DNA of 64,000 bases from Epiperipatus broadwayi. Its lineage: Eukaryota; Onychophora; Udeonychophora; Euonychophora; Peripatidae. The stretch's first letter is position 1, and every line of letters starts with the position of its first letter. The stretch is from positions 5,654,506 through 5,718,505 of the forward strand of contig JAQFVV010006200.1 of NCBI GenBank assembly GCA_028023455.1, read 5' to 3'. Shown piece by piece: positions 23,891-35,795 of this stretch. The notes under the pieces are model-generated. The model did not search any database. It saw only the letters and a program-made list of their open reading frames with translations, and was not told the DNA's origin. The translations under genes and the position numbers were made by a program.

Positions 23891-24777
23891 CTTTATCCCA
23901 AGAAAATTAGCGTGGATTATGTTAGCATTCTAACATAAAATTTAGAAGAGGAAAAAAATTGAATATGATAGCCAAAATTTCAGCTATTTATACATCATAT
24001 GAACATCTAAAGAATGCTGTTATTGGTACCTTGAGGCAAAATATTTTATTCATCTCACATCATATCTAGAAACAGGACATGATCTTTTGTTTCCATTACA
24101 TTTTTTAAATATTAAATCTGATTAATTTTCACCTGCCATTATCTCAAACTCATTATACTTGGTTGAAGATTTTAAATTGACCCACATTTCCATATATGGT
24201 AATGGAAAGCCCGATCAATTAGCCAAGTGAAATTTAATTAAATAGTCTTTTGTTTCTATAAAATTTTAGGTGCTGATATAGTATGCACTCGGTGGCCATT
24301 TTGAATTTGGAAACACTCAAAAAGGCTGCTGGCACATGCAAGCAATAAATGTCATCGACTAAAAACACTCATTTTTCAAAAAAGTAAAACGCCTGAGGCA
24401 CTATAATTAAAAAAGGTGGTGGGAAGGGTCTACACTTAAAAAAATGGCCACCAAAACCACCAGATTTAACGATTACATTGTGACTCCTAAATATCCATTT
24501 TGCTTCATTTAAATTACTAATAAAATTTATTTAAAATATACATAAGATTATTTATTTGTTCTACACATACAAACCAAATTTTCTTGATAATTTATCAGAA
24601 TTAAATGTCTATTTAATCCCCCATAAAATATTTAGATTTCAGTAGAAATCCATCCAGATTCGTTTACCCATACTATGTAGATGCTATTGCCTATGGCTAG
24701 ATGCTGGTGCTAACCACATATATAGGTTGGGATCAAGGTGAAGCATAAAGATGTATAACAATATTTACAGCTTCAAT
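23891..24777. other. Spacer with a weak inverted-repeat pair
   Basis: GGTGGCCATTTT near 24291 and AAAATGGCCACC near 24442 are perfect 12-bp reverse complements about 140 bp apart. This could be a decayed MITE, but no TSD or longer arm supports it. Otherwise nothing is recognised. Confidence 0.3.
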
Positions 24778-24950
24778 ATATATATATTCATAATATTTAA
24801 ATACATGTATATTATCTATATTAAATTTAATGTAATTATATAGGATTTGCTGTAGGAAGCTTGAAAGCTCTGAGGTCAAGTCCTGTCTAATTCCACTAAA
24901 TTTAATATAGATAATATAAATATATTTAAATATTATATATTTATTACATC
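24778..24950 (+). repeat. Family-B SINE core bracketed by an AT-rich inverted repeat
   Basis: The centre (24841-24900) carries GCTGTAGGAAGCTTGAAAGC, a B-box-like GAGGTCAAGTCC and TGTCTAATTCCAC, matching the plus-strand SINE at 50572-50680. On both sides lies a precise inverted repeat, ATTATCTATATTAAATTTA versus TAAATTTAATATAGATAAT, extended less perfectly outward. The tail word TAAATTTAATATAGATAATA also follows the 50.6-kb SINE beyond the Tigger insertion, so the right arm belongs to the SINE. The left arm is its mirror copy. Confidence 0.5.
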
Positions 24951-27272
24951 AAACCTTATAGCAGTTTTACAGCATCTACTTATATATAAATATATTAATA
25001 AATCTATATATTTATGGTCATGTTTTATTTTAAATGTTTTTTTAATAGCAATAATGTTATAGAATTGAATTTATTAACTGTTCATTAATATTATTTGAGT
25101 GCATATAATTTATGCTAATATAATGTAATAACTTATATAACATTTAGACATGACCTGAAATTATAATTATTATCCAACAGAATTATTATAGAATTTTGTA
25201 TTTTATATAATATTATAAAATAATATTTTATAGACGAAAGAAGAAAAATTGCCATATTCTTCAAAGAGGGTTATTCCTCAACACAGAGATTTCTCTTCAC
25301 TATGCAATAAGTGTTATACATATATATATAATCTTAATATGTATAAATGCACCTAAGTATTCTTTATTAGCTCATTATTTAACCAAGATGTTATATAAAA
25401 GCCAAATTCTGAGTTGTAAACTGACAATACAAGAATTACAGGAATAGTTCTAGAAGAACTCCTTTATCAGCTTTGCCAATTCCACTAAGCAAAATAGATT
25501 ATAATATATACATGTGTATAAACATAGATAGCATATAACTCATTATATGTTTAATCAAATCTTTGTAAATTTTTTATTTATTTAATATCTTGACATTGAA
25601 TTCTGTTAATCTATTGTGCATTGTTGTGTTAAATCTATAGTGAGTGTGCCACATTTTATATCAATTTCTTAACCATCATTTATTCGCTATTCTAAAATAT
25701 ATATCCATATTTTCCAAGTTCTTCTCTCAATTTTATCTATCATAACTTTTCTGTTTCCACCATTCTTTATATTTTATTTTATTTTTTCTCTGTGATATTT
25801 CATTTGATATTCTTTTCATCTGCTATCAGCCTATTTATTTCCCATATCTTATTCCCAGATAAAATTATATTTTGTAAAATTAATGTATATATCAATGATT
25901 TTGTCCAATAAATATTTTTTCTGTTAAATATTTCTGCACTATAAAATGGAATTAAATGTTCCAATTATTTTCATCCCCTCTGCAGTCTTCATGGTTAGTG
26001 TCAAAAAGAACTTTAAAAATTTAGTTCTGCTAAGTCATAAAATAGACATGTTTTAGGGCAGGTGAAGAATATTATAGCAAACAACATCACTTGCTCATCA
26101 TTAATGAATAGTGTATCAGTATTTACTACTCTCTTAATCCATTTTCTTCTAACATCTTAGAAGTTCATCTTAAATTTTTTATTCAATTTCATTATCTTTT
26201 ACATATATAAATACATAAAAAAATTTAAAAATATAACCAGCAGAACAGGAATTGGGTTCATCTCTTTTTATTTTTTTCAACTTTAAATATTTTGTATTTT
26301 TTCTTTCAAATTAAGAACCAATATACCAGATAAGATATTATTTTGTCATAACACTATCAAATTAATTTCTACATTGATTAGTATTGGCTTCCATGTTTAT
26401 TCTCAGTCAATTACATAAATACTACTTTAGTCATATGGATTTGACAAAAGTCTTGAAAATCCTATGAATAGTTATTAATAAAATAATTGATTAATTTGTC
26501 ACTTGAAGTTATTGTAATGTTCAACCACTAGAAGAGCCTGGTTGGGCTTCAATCCAGGAACATTTAGTTCCCAAGACCTAAACAATTGGCTCTTATTCAA
26601 AAGGTCTATTCTTGAAATATTTTATTATTCAAGTTAATGACTTGTAGATTTTAAGATTCTAAGATAGATTTTAAGATTCTAAGAATGTGAAGTTATATTC
26701 CTTACTTGTGCATAATACATAGGTCTAAATCCATCTATTCTAATTGTTTTGGTTATAAACTGGAGTAGATTGGTGTGAATTGTGCTATTATTAACAATAA
26801 CATCAAATCAACATTGACTCCTATCGATCATACAATTTTTTTTGCCTATTGATACAATTATAAAGGAATAGTTTATAATTGCTTTATCTCATGCAGATTA
26901 AAATGATAATTTTGCTGCTGAAACAACTATAATCACTTATCATCAGCATTATTCTGTATCACACTTCTATATCACAGCTTCTCAGCATAGATAAAACATA
27001 AATAAATATAAAAAAAACAGAAGAAAATGAAGAAAAATAGAGCAAAGATCAATGAAGATAAGAAGGAAAGAGAAAACTCATTATAAATTTAAATAGAGTC
27101 AATGGATGAAAGAAAGATTGTGTATAGAGTAACACCTGACTTTTCATGCTAATATTGGAATATTGCTAATAGATAAACTGCTTATAGGTACCTTTGAACT
27201 TATATCAGAAATTTGCTTATTGTTTTTCTATATTAGATGATAAGATTCATTCCTTCAATTATAGACAATTTA
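24951..27272. other. AT-rich spacer
   Basis: Holds a pyrimidine-rich stretch (about 25660-26290) that might be a decayed minus-strand ORF but is unnamed. There is a 20-bp tandem duplication of TAGATTTTAAGATTCTAAGA near 26646-26685, and a possible but weak tRNA-like trace on the minus strand at 26525-26600. Nothing else is recognised. Confidence 0.4.
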
Positions 27273-27413
27273 TATGCATTGAGAAGCTTGAGCAATTATA
27301 TAAAAAATACCTACTTCTGGAAAATATTCTATGATCACCAAGAGTTGAAGCTGATTTGATGGTTCTAATAATAATTTTTAAATTGTTTGTTTACTATGTA
27401 ATTAAAATTGAAT
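27273..27413. repeat. Dispersed repeat, copy 2 of 2
   Basis: Direct-orientation copy of 15831-15974, starting TATGCATTGAGAAGCTTGAG and ending GTAATTAAAATTGAAT. It differs by a few substitutions and lacks 3 bp after GAAAATATT. Confidence 0.75.
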
Positions 27414-28039
27414 ATTTCTCTCTAATTGAGCTTCTTAGGAAATCAGTTCTTATTAGCAACACAATGGTGCTTTTTATCTGACCAAAAACTGTTTGCTTAA
27501 GAAATCAATCGTGAGACATTGCTGGTGTTTCCAATTGATACCTATTGATTAAATCTGTAATAAAATAGATATCACTACTGTCTTTTGCAAAGAGTTAAAT
27601 AAATGTGATCATGTGACATTTTATTCCAAATATTCTATACAAAAAAAAATGTAATGAAATTATAAAAGAAATATTAGTTGCTACTACAGACCCCCCCCCC
27701 CTTTTATTCTCATCTTTATTTCTGAATAAAAAAAACAAACAACGTGAAAGCATTTACTTACTGAAATTAATTTTCTCTACTTCAGAAATGTTATGTTTAG
27801 ACGGCTTCTTTGGTTTTATTTTATTATTATATTTTACATTAAAAACTGAAATATTTTTTTGTAAATTATTTCTAATAGTAATTACATGATCTAAATCTGA
27901 AAGCTGATATAGTAAAAAATTATAATAATCAATTATTAACTTTTTCAAATGACCTATTCTTATTTCGATCAGGAAAAACTGTTGGATGAAAATTATAGCC
28001 TCCCCTCATCTAAGTTAATGCCTTGAAAAGTTTAAATCA
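27414..28039. other. AT-rich spacer with a C homopolymer
   Basis: Contains a run of about 12 C near 27691-27702. No gene or element was recognised. Confidence 0.45.
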
Positions 28040-28095
28040 TTCCTAGATTTGAATCTAGTCCACCACTCTATATATCAAGCATTTGGTAATACCTA
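28040..28095 (-). repeat. tRNA-like SINE trace
   Basis: On the minus strand a T-arm-like hairpin CTAGATTCAAATCTAG contains a B-box-like GATTCAAATC. The preceding ~45 bases could be D and anticodon arms. Short and degenerate. Confidence 0.35.
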
Positions 28096-28171
28096 AATAA
28101 TCATGCATGGATTGCATATAATAGTTTCATCATTGCATGGGAATTCTTAAAAAATTCAAATACTGAAAGCA

Positions 28172-28236
28172 GCATACCTGGAGCCAACCTTAGGCTCTAA
28201 AGTCCATCATTCTATTACTGCATTAAACAATACAGG
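28172..28236 (-). repeat. tRNA-derived SINE head (family C)
   Basis: The minus strand reads TTGTTTAATGCAGTAATAGA, then ATGATGGACTTTAGAGCC, then AAGGTTGGCTCCAGG. This is the same order as the heads at 28703-28778 (TGGTTTGGTGTAGTAAGTAG) and 34552-34626 (TGGTTTAGTATAGTAGTAC). The B box is eroded. Confidence 0.45.
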
Positions 28237-28639
28237 AATACAAATAATTAAATTAAGCATTCAAATATTTAATTTGTCATATATTTTAAAGGTAATTTAG
28301 GAAATCAACTTCCACTACCTTTGCGTCATTATTTAGAATTTACCTGTTTAATGATACCTATTGCTGAGAATATCTGTGTTATAAATTTTTGATTAAAGAT
28401 TTGAATTAATTTGTCACTTGACAATAGTTTCCTTTCAAAGTTCTTTTTAATTGACCATTAATTAAACTTTTGGTATTTTGATGACTTTAATGTAAAGATA
28501 TTAATTCAAGCTGTGATTATAAAAGTTAATTTTTGATAAGATTGTATATATGTTTCTTTTTTCAGTAAATTACTGTTTTGAGATTGAATTTGATACCAAA
28601 ATAGAACTAAATAGTAAGTTTATTGTAACTTGTTTTTAT

Positions 28640-28778
28640 AATAAAAAAGGCATATATGGCTTTATTGCTCAGGAATTCATAAGAAGTTTGAATGCCAGAG
28701 CTGCGAGCGCCAGAATTGATTCTGGGACCTTCTGATCCTAAGTCGGAAGTTCTACTTACTACACCAAACCACTCAGGG
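28640..28778 (-). repeat. tRNA-derived SINE, head plus tail (family C)
   Basis: The minus strand starts with a tRNA-like unit (28703-28778). It has an A-box-like TGGTTTGGTGTAGTAAGTAG, anticodon-arm TTCCGACTTAGGATC and a T-arm region CCCAGAATCAATTCTGG. A body reading GGCATTCAAACTTCTTATGA, then ATTCCTGAGCAATAAAGCC follows. The same head and body occur together at 35676-35795, so this is a true SINE with a non-tRNA body rather than a tRNA pseudogene. The 61-codon plus-strand frame here is an accident of the SINE. Confidence 0.6.
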
Positions 28779-31700
28779 TGTTTTTAAATGATATATCAAC
28801 ATGTACTGACTGGCATTTGAGGTCCTAAGAAGGAATAATCAAATGTTTGATAATGCATTGTAGACATTTGGTTGAATTATTCTAAACATAAATAAGTTAT
28901 ACAAAACATTATTTTTAAAAGTCTGCATATGATTATGTTCCACAAACTATTTTGCCATTGAACCTTGCAGTGTAACAACGAATTAATTAGCCACCCTAGC
29001 ACATAATTGAATTCCAGTTCATGACAGAAATGAACATGAATTCTTATGCACATATTATTTCAATTAAGTTTATTCCATCCTTTATGGTTTATAGGTTTGT
29101 TTAATATTTGTAGTTATTTTATGCAATTTTAAATAATTTCCTTAAGGAATTTTTATAGTTATTTCCACTTTCTCACAACCAGTCATTATTTGTTTCTATT
29201 AGACAAATCTCAGTTTGTATACCCTTTTGTAACCTGTTCACATGATGTTTCCAGCTTTAATTAGTTTTATCTTTTATTTTTTAAATGATGTCCATTTTAA
29301 AACTATATATGGAATTCTTTCTTTTTATTTATATTTTTGACATAGTTAAACAAAGTTATTTTGTATATCATTCATTATGCCTTTTTCATTGTTTTTTGAA
29401 CAAAACAAGATGTTTTTATATCAATTGCTATATCTTCATCATTGTTTTTCATTACACATTTCATTCTTTATTTTATCTGTTCTAATTTTTTATGCATCCC
29501 TTCTTAAAAAAAAGTTATTTCCAATTTTCTATACTTCTCTTATATTCAGTCTAATCTATGCAATATTACTCTTTGTACTTTTTTTTTTTTGTTTAACTCT
29601 TGTGAATCTCCTTCATTGCTATTATAATACTCTTTTTATATTTTCTCCCTAACTTTTCAGATTTGAATGCAAAGTAATTTTAATTACCAATAAAGAGTAA
29701 GTTAATCAGAAAATAGTCCTAGTGATATATCATGTAAAGTTGGTTCTTGAGTAAAAAGAACCAGATATGTACTTTGTAATAATCATTAAGCATGTGATTC
29801 TGAGATTTGTAAGTAGGATCAATATAGAAAGAGATTGTAGGGATTTCATTGTCAGTTTGGGAAAGCATAAATGTTTTCCACATGTATGATTGTTTTTTAA
29901 AAAATAATCATATGGATGACAGGGTAATGCTTTTGTAAAAAAAAAAGGAAAACCTATTTTTTTTCTTTCAATCATTTATCAATCTCAATGAGTTCTTATA
30001 ACAATAAAACTATTTTCTAATTGTTTTTATGAATCCATCTGCAAAAATCTGTTTGTAACCATCTGAAAGGTTTTGCATAAATAGAAAAATAATGTTGTAA
30101 AGAGAAAAAAAAACTTTCTAAATATTTAATTAGATACCAATATACAAATTAACTACTTGCCTGGTAAGTACTAAGCTGTAGTTAATTTGTAATATTGTTA
30201 ATCTTTTCTTTGTAGCAAACTATGTTTTGTATTGAATTACAAAATAATAAGAAAAGAAGTTACATACCATGATTAAAATTGTCATTATATTTGCATTAAC
30301 AACAGTTATTCTGTCTATTACTCTAGTCTCTTGCAGATATGTATGCAAACAGGAATAGTCAATGGCCACTGGATAGAAGTAACAATCAGATTTTTCAGAT
30401 GAGTTTTTGAATATTGCTTTTCATCAATGAGAAGTGTTTGGATGGCATACTTCCACCCAGAAGCCATTTTTACTTCTGTCATCCTATTACTTTATTAATC
30501 TTGCTCATGTAGTTGTTGTGGATTTATTAATGCTTGAATTGTAAAAGTGGCTGCTGGAAGCCCATTATAAAAGCCAATTGACAGAACTAGCCTGGAGATC
30601 TAGTTAGCATTGTTATTTGATATCTATACATTATTTTTCTTTATATAGATGACTTTTGAATAGAGCTATATAGAGTAGATTATTACTGTTAATGCAGGTA
30701 TTAAATTTAAGCTAGGAGTGTCATCTAATTTGATGTTACGATATTTTTAGTTTTACAAACCCAAAGGCAATTAAAATTATCAATAATATTTTCTCATTCT
30801 GCAATTTTCCTATATATATATGGATGAGTTTTAGATTGGCTGAATTAATTCTGTGAAGTTAATATATAATGACCAAACAATTACTGATGATTATTCATCA
30901 GTAATCATTGATAATCATTAGTGATCATCTGCCATTGTTGCTACAATCTATTGTAAAATAATAATATTTAGTGTTACATTGTAAACTTAAAATTTTTTTT
31001 AATATCATTGAATGGCAATGCTAAGGTTTATTAAAGAAATTTTTAAGTCTATTAGGGAATGTTATAGGACAATCGGTTTATTTCCCAGTATAAAAGAAAA
31101 AAAATGAGTACAGATAGTTGTTTTTTTTTAAAAAAAAATCTTCTTAAGTCACAATGGTATTTTGATGGGCACAAATTTCTTTTGAAAATTTGAATCATTT
31201 ATTACAGAATTGATTTTGGTTAGAAAAATGATCAAATGATGGGTAACTAATTAGATATGATGTATGAAAATAAAATATTAACACGTTGAAGAACATAATA
31301 ATACTATTAGTTCAAAAAACAACAACAACTTTTCAACAGTATTAGCAAAATTTGTATACTGATTCTGTTTACTTAACTATGTAAAAAAACTTTAGCTTAA
31401 CTGAATGCATATCTTTATATCTGACTGCATACATTCTAGGAATCATTAGCAGTTTTACCAGCATTTACGTATTTTAAAAATCCAAAAGAATATACATAAA
31501 TAGTTATTAACTCCTATTGATGTTATACACAATGCCCCTTAGGTAATATTTTAATCGAACAGTCATATAGATTTTGTTTTTTTTAGCATAAGTAAGAACT
31601 AGTCTTTTACTGTTTTCTTTTGCATGCTATCATAGCAATTAAAGATATTCAATCTATGTTCATTAGTATCTGGTCTTGGGTCTTGATAAAGTTATTTTTT

Positions 31701-31801
31701 TATCTCTAGGCCAGTAGCACTAGTGCTTTTCATTCATTACTATGCTTTTTTCATAGTTTTTGTTTCTATGCATAAAAAGTCAGATTGTGATTTCTGCTAA
31801 T
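28779..31801. other. AT-rich spacer
   Basis: No gene or element recognised. Pyrimidine-rich text at 29370-29650 has low-complexity open frames. A small imperfect palindrome (TGATGATTATTCATCA) lies near 30880-30900. Confidence 0.4.
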
Positions 31802-31815
31802 AACAATGCTACTTA

Positions 31816-31913
31816 AAACAGGCAAAACTCACTATATATATATATTGCCACACACAGCAAGCTAGATACACAAGCATAAGAGATGGTGGTCATGTGATGT
31901 TTATTGGGTTAAA
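31816..31913 (-). mobile_element. Hairpin retroposon, 98-bp deletion copy
   Basis: Flanked by an exact 14-bp TSD (AACAATGCTACTTA at 31802-31815 and 31914-31927). On the minus strand it starts with the family leader CCAATAAACATCACATGACC, continues ACCATCTCTTATGCTTG, then passes straight to the end of the right hairpin arm (GTGTGTGGCA, TATATAGTGAGTTTTGCC) and finishes CTGTTT. Nearly all of the hairpin and loop is gone, while both ends are kept. Confidence 0.85.
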
Positions 31914-31927
31914 AACAATGCTACTTA

Positions 31928-33543
31928 CTGAATCACTCTGAATAAGTAAGTTTTCTTGTCAGAAATATGAATAATCCACATAATCAAGTCATTATTCCAT
32001 TAAGATACCACACACATGCAAACACACTCAAATATATATATATATAAAGTTCCTCAATTGAATTTATTGAAGATATATTGAACATTATAAGTATATATTA
32101 ATATATTTATATTCTATCAGGGCATTTTAATATAGACATTTTCTGCATTAATTTTAATTTTTTGTTTTTTTCCAATAACAAGTAATGATAAATTGTTTTC
32201 TGGATAGATATTTTACAGTGACATATATTAATATAACTAGAAGTCATAAAATAAGTAACAAGCAAAACAAATGCATCTTAATTTAGTTTATTAAATGAAT
32301 TTGCACTGTTTCCATTCAAAATTGAGTGGTTCATCAAGCTGACCATTAATCTTATCTTGTTATTTCATACTATTCTGATTTGGAAATTTAATATTCTAAA
32401 GTTTCACACTAAACCACTCAATTTTAGTATCTCGGTTTCAAAACTGCATTGTGAATCAGATCTGAATACATTTCTATGTTATTGTGTTATGTTTCAGAGA
32501 CTTGAAGCTTTTGCAAGCAATCTTAATAACATAGAACACATTAAATAACCATGATTATGAAGTATGAGTGATTTTATATCTATTTAATCAAAAGGATTTC
32601 TATTTTTTTTTGAAAGCAAAGTTTGTTTGGATCCAAGTAAATTTTGCTTTTATATATATATGTGTGTGTGCATGTTATGTTGTTGTTCTTATAATCACTT
32701 GCATATTGTTTTCTACCATAAAACAAAATGTTTTAAGATATCCATGCCTTTTTTTTTATAGACTGAACAATACTTATATGTAATTTAATTCTGGTAATAG
32801 TTGTTTCCTTTTCACTATTATAGCTTCATTATCTTGGTAACTAATTAAGATAGTGGAATCTATCTGATATGAGAGAACCTATTAGAAACCATTGCCAACA
32901 TTATTTCCATTAAATAGTCATTCCATTTCAAAGTTCTGTTATAATTGTTAATGTTTTTTATTTTTGTTTAATTGAAAAGCAAATTAGCCTAGCAATAACA
33001 TTTGTTTATTGCGTGTAATATATATATGTACACACGGACACATTTGATTTTTCATTTTTTAAGAAACTATATGATTACATTAAAAGGTCGTTGTTGTAAT
33101 TCCCATGTATTCTTGTTTTTTGATTAGTGGCTGCCATTTTACACATATCCTGCTGCCTAGAAAATTATCACAGTAAACTGAACGTATTTCTCTAATGGAT
33201 TTTAATAGCTTTTGTTTTTAACTTAAGTGATGTTAATAACAAACCGAATTTTAAGTATACTTTTACAAGCTGCTAAAACTTATTTCTGGCACAACTGAAA
33301 TTGTTGAATGCTTTTTCCCCTAATAAATGTTAAATATAATTCATTTTATTTCTTGTTATTTTTTATAATAATGTTTTAATATAACAATAGAATATATATA
33401 TATTTTTATATTTAAAAAATATAGCATTGTATTATTCAGTGAAACTAACTCACATACGAAAAAAAAAAGTAAACGGTATCAAATTATGTACTAACTGTAA
33501 CATTAAACTTTGACAATTTATTTAAAGATAAATCATTCCTTTG
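31928..33543. other. AT-rich spacer
   Basis: Only TA and TG microsatellite patches (near 32034-32047, 32650-32670 and 33017-33030) and no recognisable gene or element. Confidence 0.45.
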
Positions 33544-33551
33544 GATTGGAA

Positions 33552-34100
33552 TAGTGCTGCAACTGAGTCGCAAAGGAAGGCAATGCCTGCGGGCCCATGC
33601 AGTCCAGGGGCAGGGCAATTAAAATATATTCACATGAAAACACTTATTAACTCTATCTCATAAATTGTCGTTGTTATATGATATAAAAAACTATAAATTT
33701 ATTTTGAAAAACAGCTTGCTAGACAATTAATGTCTCTGACTTGTTAATTACTAAATACAATTGTTTGGAAAATGAATTTAGCAAATATTTTTTTTTTTAC
33801 ACTTCCGGTAATTGTAGCTATCGTTGGCCAAATTAGGTTTAAAGATCTTGCAATGTTAGCTATTGAGCAGAAGGAAGCATCTAAAATAGACTTAAAAGAA
33901 CTATTTAGTGATTTTGCAAATGCAAAGATTAGGAAGATTTTTTTAAAGTGAGTACTTTTATTAAACCTTATATGATATTTATAATATAAAATAAATAATA
34001 AAAAAATTTCTGAATACATGAAAAATCAAAATTCCGAAGTTTAAAATAAGGTCCTTTTTGAATATCTCCATTCGGGCCCAATTTTTCTAGTTATGCTACT
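33552..34100 (+). mobile_element. hAT-type DNA transposon remnant, about 550 bp
   Basis: The right end, read inward, is AGTAGCATAACTAG followed by GGGCCC. The left end is TAGTGCTGCAACTGAG followed by GGGCCC, an imperfect terminal inverted repeat of a kind seen in hAT elements. Flanking octamers GATTGGAA (33544-33551) and GATAGGAA (34101-34108) differ at one base and fit the 8-bp TSD of hATs. The inside holds the last 49 codons of a transposase (33802-33951). The element is internally deleted and non-autonomous. Confidence 0.75.
33802..33951 (+). pseudogene. hAT transposase C-terminal fragment
   Basis: An uninterrupted frame of 49 codons ends in TGA (33949-33951). It starts LPVIVAIVGQIRFKDLAMLA and continues IEQKEASKIDLKELFSDFAN to the stop. 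This resembles the end of the hAT dimerisation region in transposases of the ZMYM/hAT type: a (I/L)PVTVAS segment, then RL-x-LA-LSIE, then a KIDxxxLxxDFA-K-AR ending. The ERSFSKLK-type segment that normally follows PVTVAS is absent, so there is an internal deletion of roughly 20 codons. Without the catalytic core and BED finger it is non-functional. The lack of later stops suggests modest age or chance preservation. Confidence 0.72.
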
Positions 34101-34108
34101 GATAGGAA

Positions 34109-34551
34109 ATCCAGGCCTCTTATATCTCCCAATTTGTAATTTGAAACATTGTCAGTCAGCTGTGATATGAACATTGCTTGGCTTTGGTATTTCTATTTTA
34201 AAGCATCTAATTGTAGCATGGGGTAGAATGACTAATCATATACATTTTGATGCCTTGTTAAAAGAATCAGTATAGTTTCAGATGCTTACTAATCAAATCT
34301 ATATATATGTTTTAATTGCCAAGATTGGTAACGTTTTTAATAACTTACATAAAAGATTCTTTACAAGTTAGACTTAAATCAATGTGTGCTTTCTAATGCC
34401 TTATTTTGGGTTGGAAAAATAATTTGCTTATCGCTACGGATTACTTTACTGATGAAATTGGTTATAAATTAAAAAAAAAAAAAAACCAAACAAACTAATA
34501 AATAGTTCATTGCTTTAGAGTTTAAATGAAGTCCAAATATTAAAAATGACA
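34109..34551. other. AT-rich spacer
   Basis: Nothing recognised. Confidence 0.45.
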
Positions 34552-34626
34552 AGAGTTGAACTGCAATGTATGCAATTTAAGCTTTCGAGTCCATTATTGT
34601 ACTACTATACTAAACCATGCAGGATA
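34552..34626 (-). repeat. tRNA-derived SINE head (family C)
   Basis: The minus strand reads TGGTTTAGTATAGTAGTAC (A-box-like), ATGGACTCGAAAGC (anticodon-arm-like) and GCAGTTCAACTC (B-box-like) at tRNA spacing. Related to 28703-28778. Confidence 0.5.
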
Positions 34627-35675
34627 TGAATTGGTTTATCACATCTAATAATAGATTGAGGATTTAATATTTAATATGCAGTCTGGAAGATAGCCATAAG
34701 CATACTATCAAAATGACTTATTTGTCAATCATTAGTTGTAAGTCTTGTCTTGTGGCATATCCATAACTATGGTTAAGAAAGATATTTGCTTAAGTTTGTT
34801 TTGTAAATGTAGATATAGTCAAGCATTATTAGACTTCTCTTAAGGGTTCGTGTTTCTGATAAGGTTGAACTTGATGACGACACATTCTTTGAGATTTTTT
34901 TCTGCAGTCAATTATTCACTTGATTGCTTGATGCTGTACCAATAAAATGCAACCTTACAAACAGTTTTGCATTGTACAATGTTAATTTTCTATGTAATGA
35001 AGTAATATTAATGTAAAAAACAATATCAACACACTTCTATGCATACAATGCAATGTAATATTCAAAATAGCTGACAGTTTTGACTGCCTACCAATCTTCC
35101 TCAAAGCTGTAAATGCACAATACATATAAGTATATATGAATGTCACCTAAAGTATTGAAACAAGTAAATATGGTCATGTTCAGGGCTACATTCATGTGCA
35201 GATTCTTTAGATTCAGCCTAGGATATCACAAATACAAGATTCCATCAAAAGTTCAATTTGACAAAAAAAAATAAGGTTTTATGAATTTAATCTAATTGAG
35301 GGTATACTATTCTGGCCTCCAAAGCATAGCCATGGTCATGTAATATTGAATTATAATGTATTGTGATGTTCATGTAGTAGAAACTCACCATCTTAATTGT
35401 AAATATGAAGAAGCTATTCTAAACTTTGAATTCCATTTTGTGCATATATAAACTGTATGCCTGCTTAAGTATTTGTGCCTAATGGTAAGATTTCTTAGTA
35501 AAGAATTATTTATTGGATAATAATTGTTTTATTTGGATCAGCATCATCATAAGATTACTGACTTAATGTCTTGTAATGAACAAACTTATTTTTTAAAGGA
35601 AGAAAAGAATAATTCAAATTTACATTGAACTTTATATTTAAGCAGTCTTAAATAATAATAAAAAATAACATGAAT
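34627..35675. other. AT-rich spacer
   Basis: Nothing recognised. Confidence 0.45.
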
Positions 35676-35795
35676 GATTTATTGCTCATGAGTTTATAAA
35701 AAGTTTAACACTACCAGAAGTAACAAAGCTGAAATATGAGTCCATAGACCTTGGGATCTTGAGTCTGACATTTTACATTGCTCTAAACTCATATG
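35676..35795 (-). repeat. tRNA-derived SINE, head plus tail (family C)
   Basis: A diverged second copy of 28640-28778 with the same order: a GTCAGACTCAAGATCCCAAGG-like anticodon region, AGTGTTAAACTTTTTATAAA, then CTCATGAGCAATAAATC at the 3' end on the minus strand. The matching tail confirms the family. Confidence 0.5.

Noticed and set aside
24291-24453. 12-bp perfect inverted repeat GGTGGCCATTTT, possible MITE
   Set aside because: Arms do not extend and no TSD borders them; kept only as a note in the spacer entry.
26525-26600. Minus-strand tRNA-like pattern with GGATTGAAGCCC
   Set aside because: Box spacing and T-arm pairing are irregular, and no second copy was found to support a SINE.
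28550-28735. 61-codon plus-strand frame ending near 28735
   Set aside because: It runs through the antisense of a tRNA-derived SINE, so its apparent coding content is accidental.
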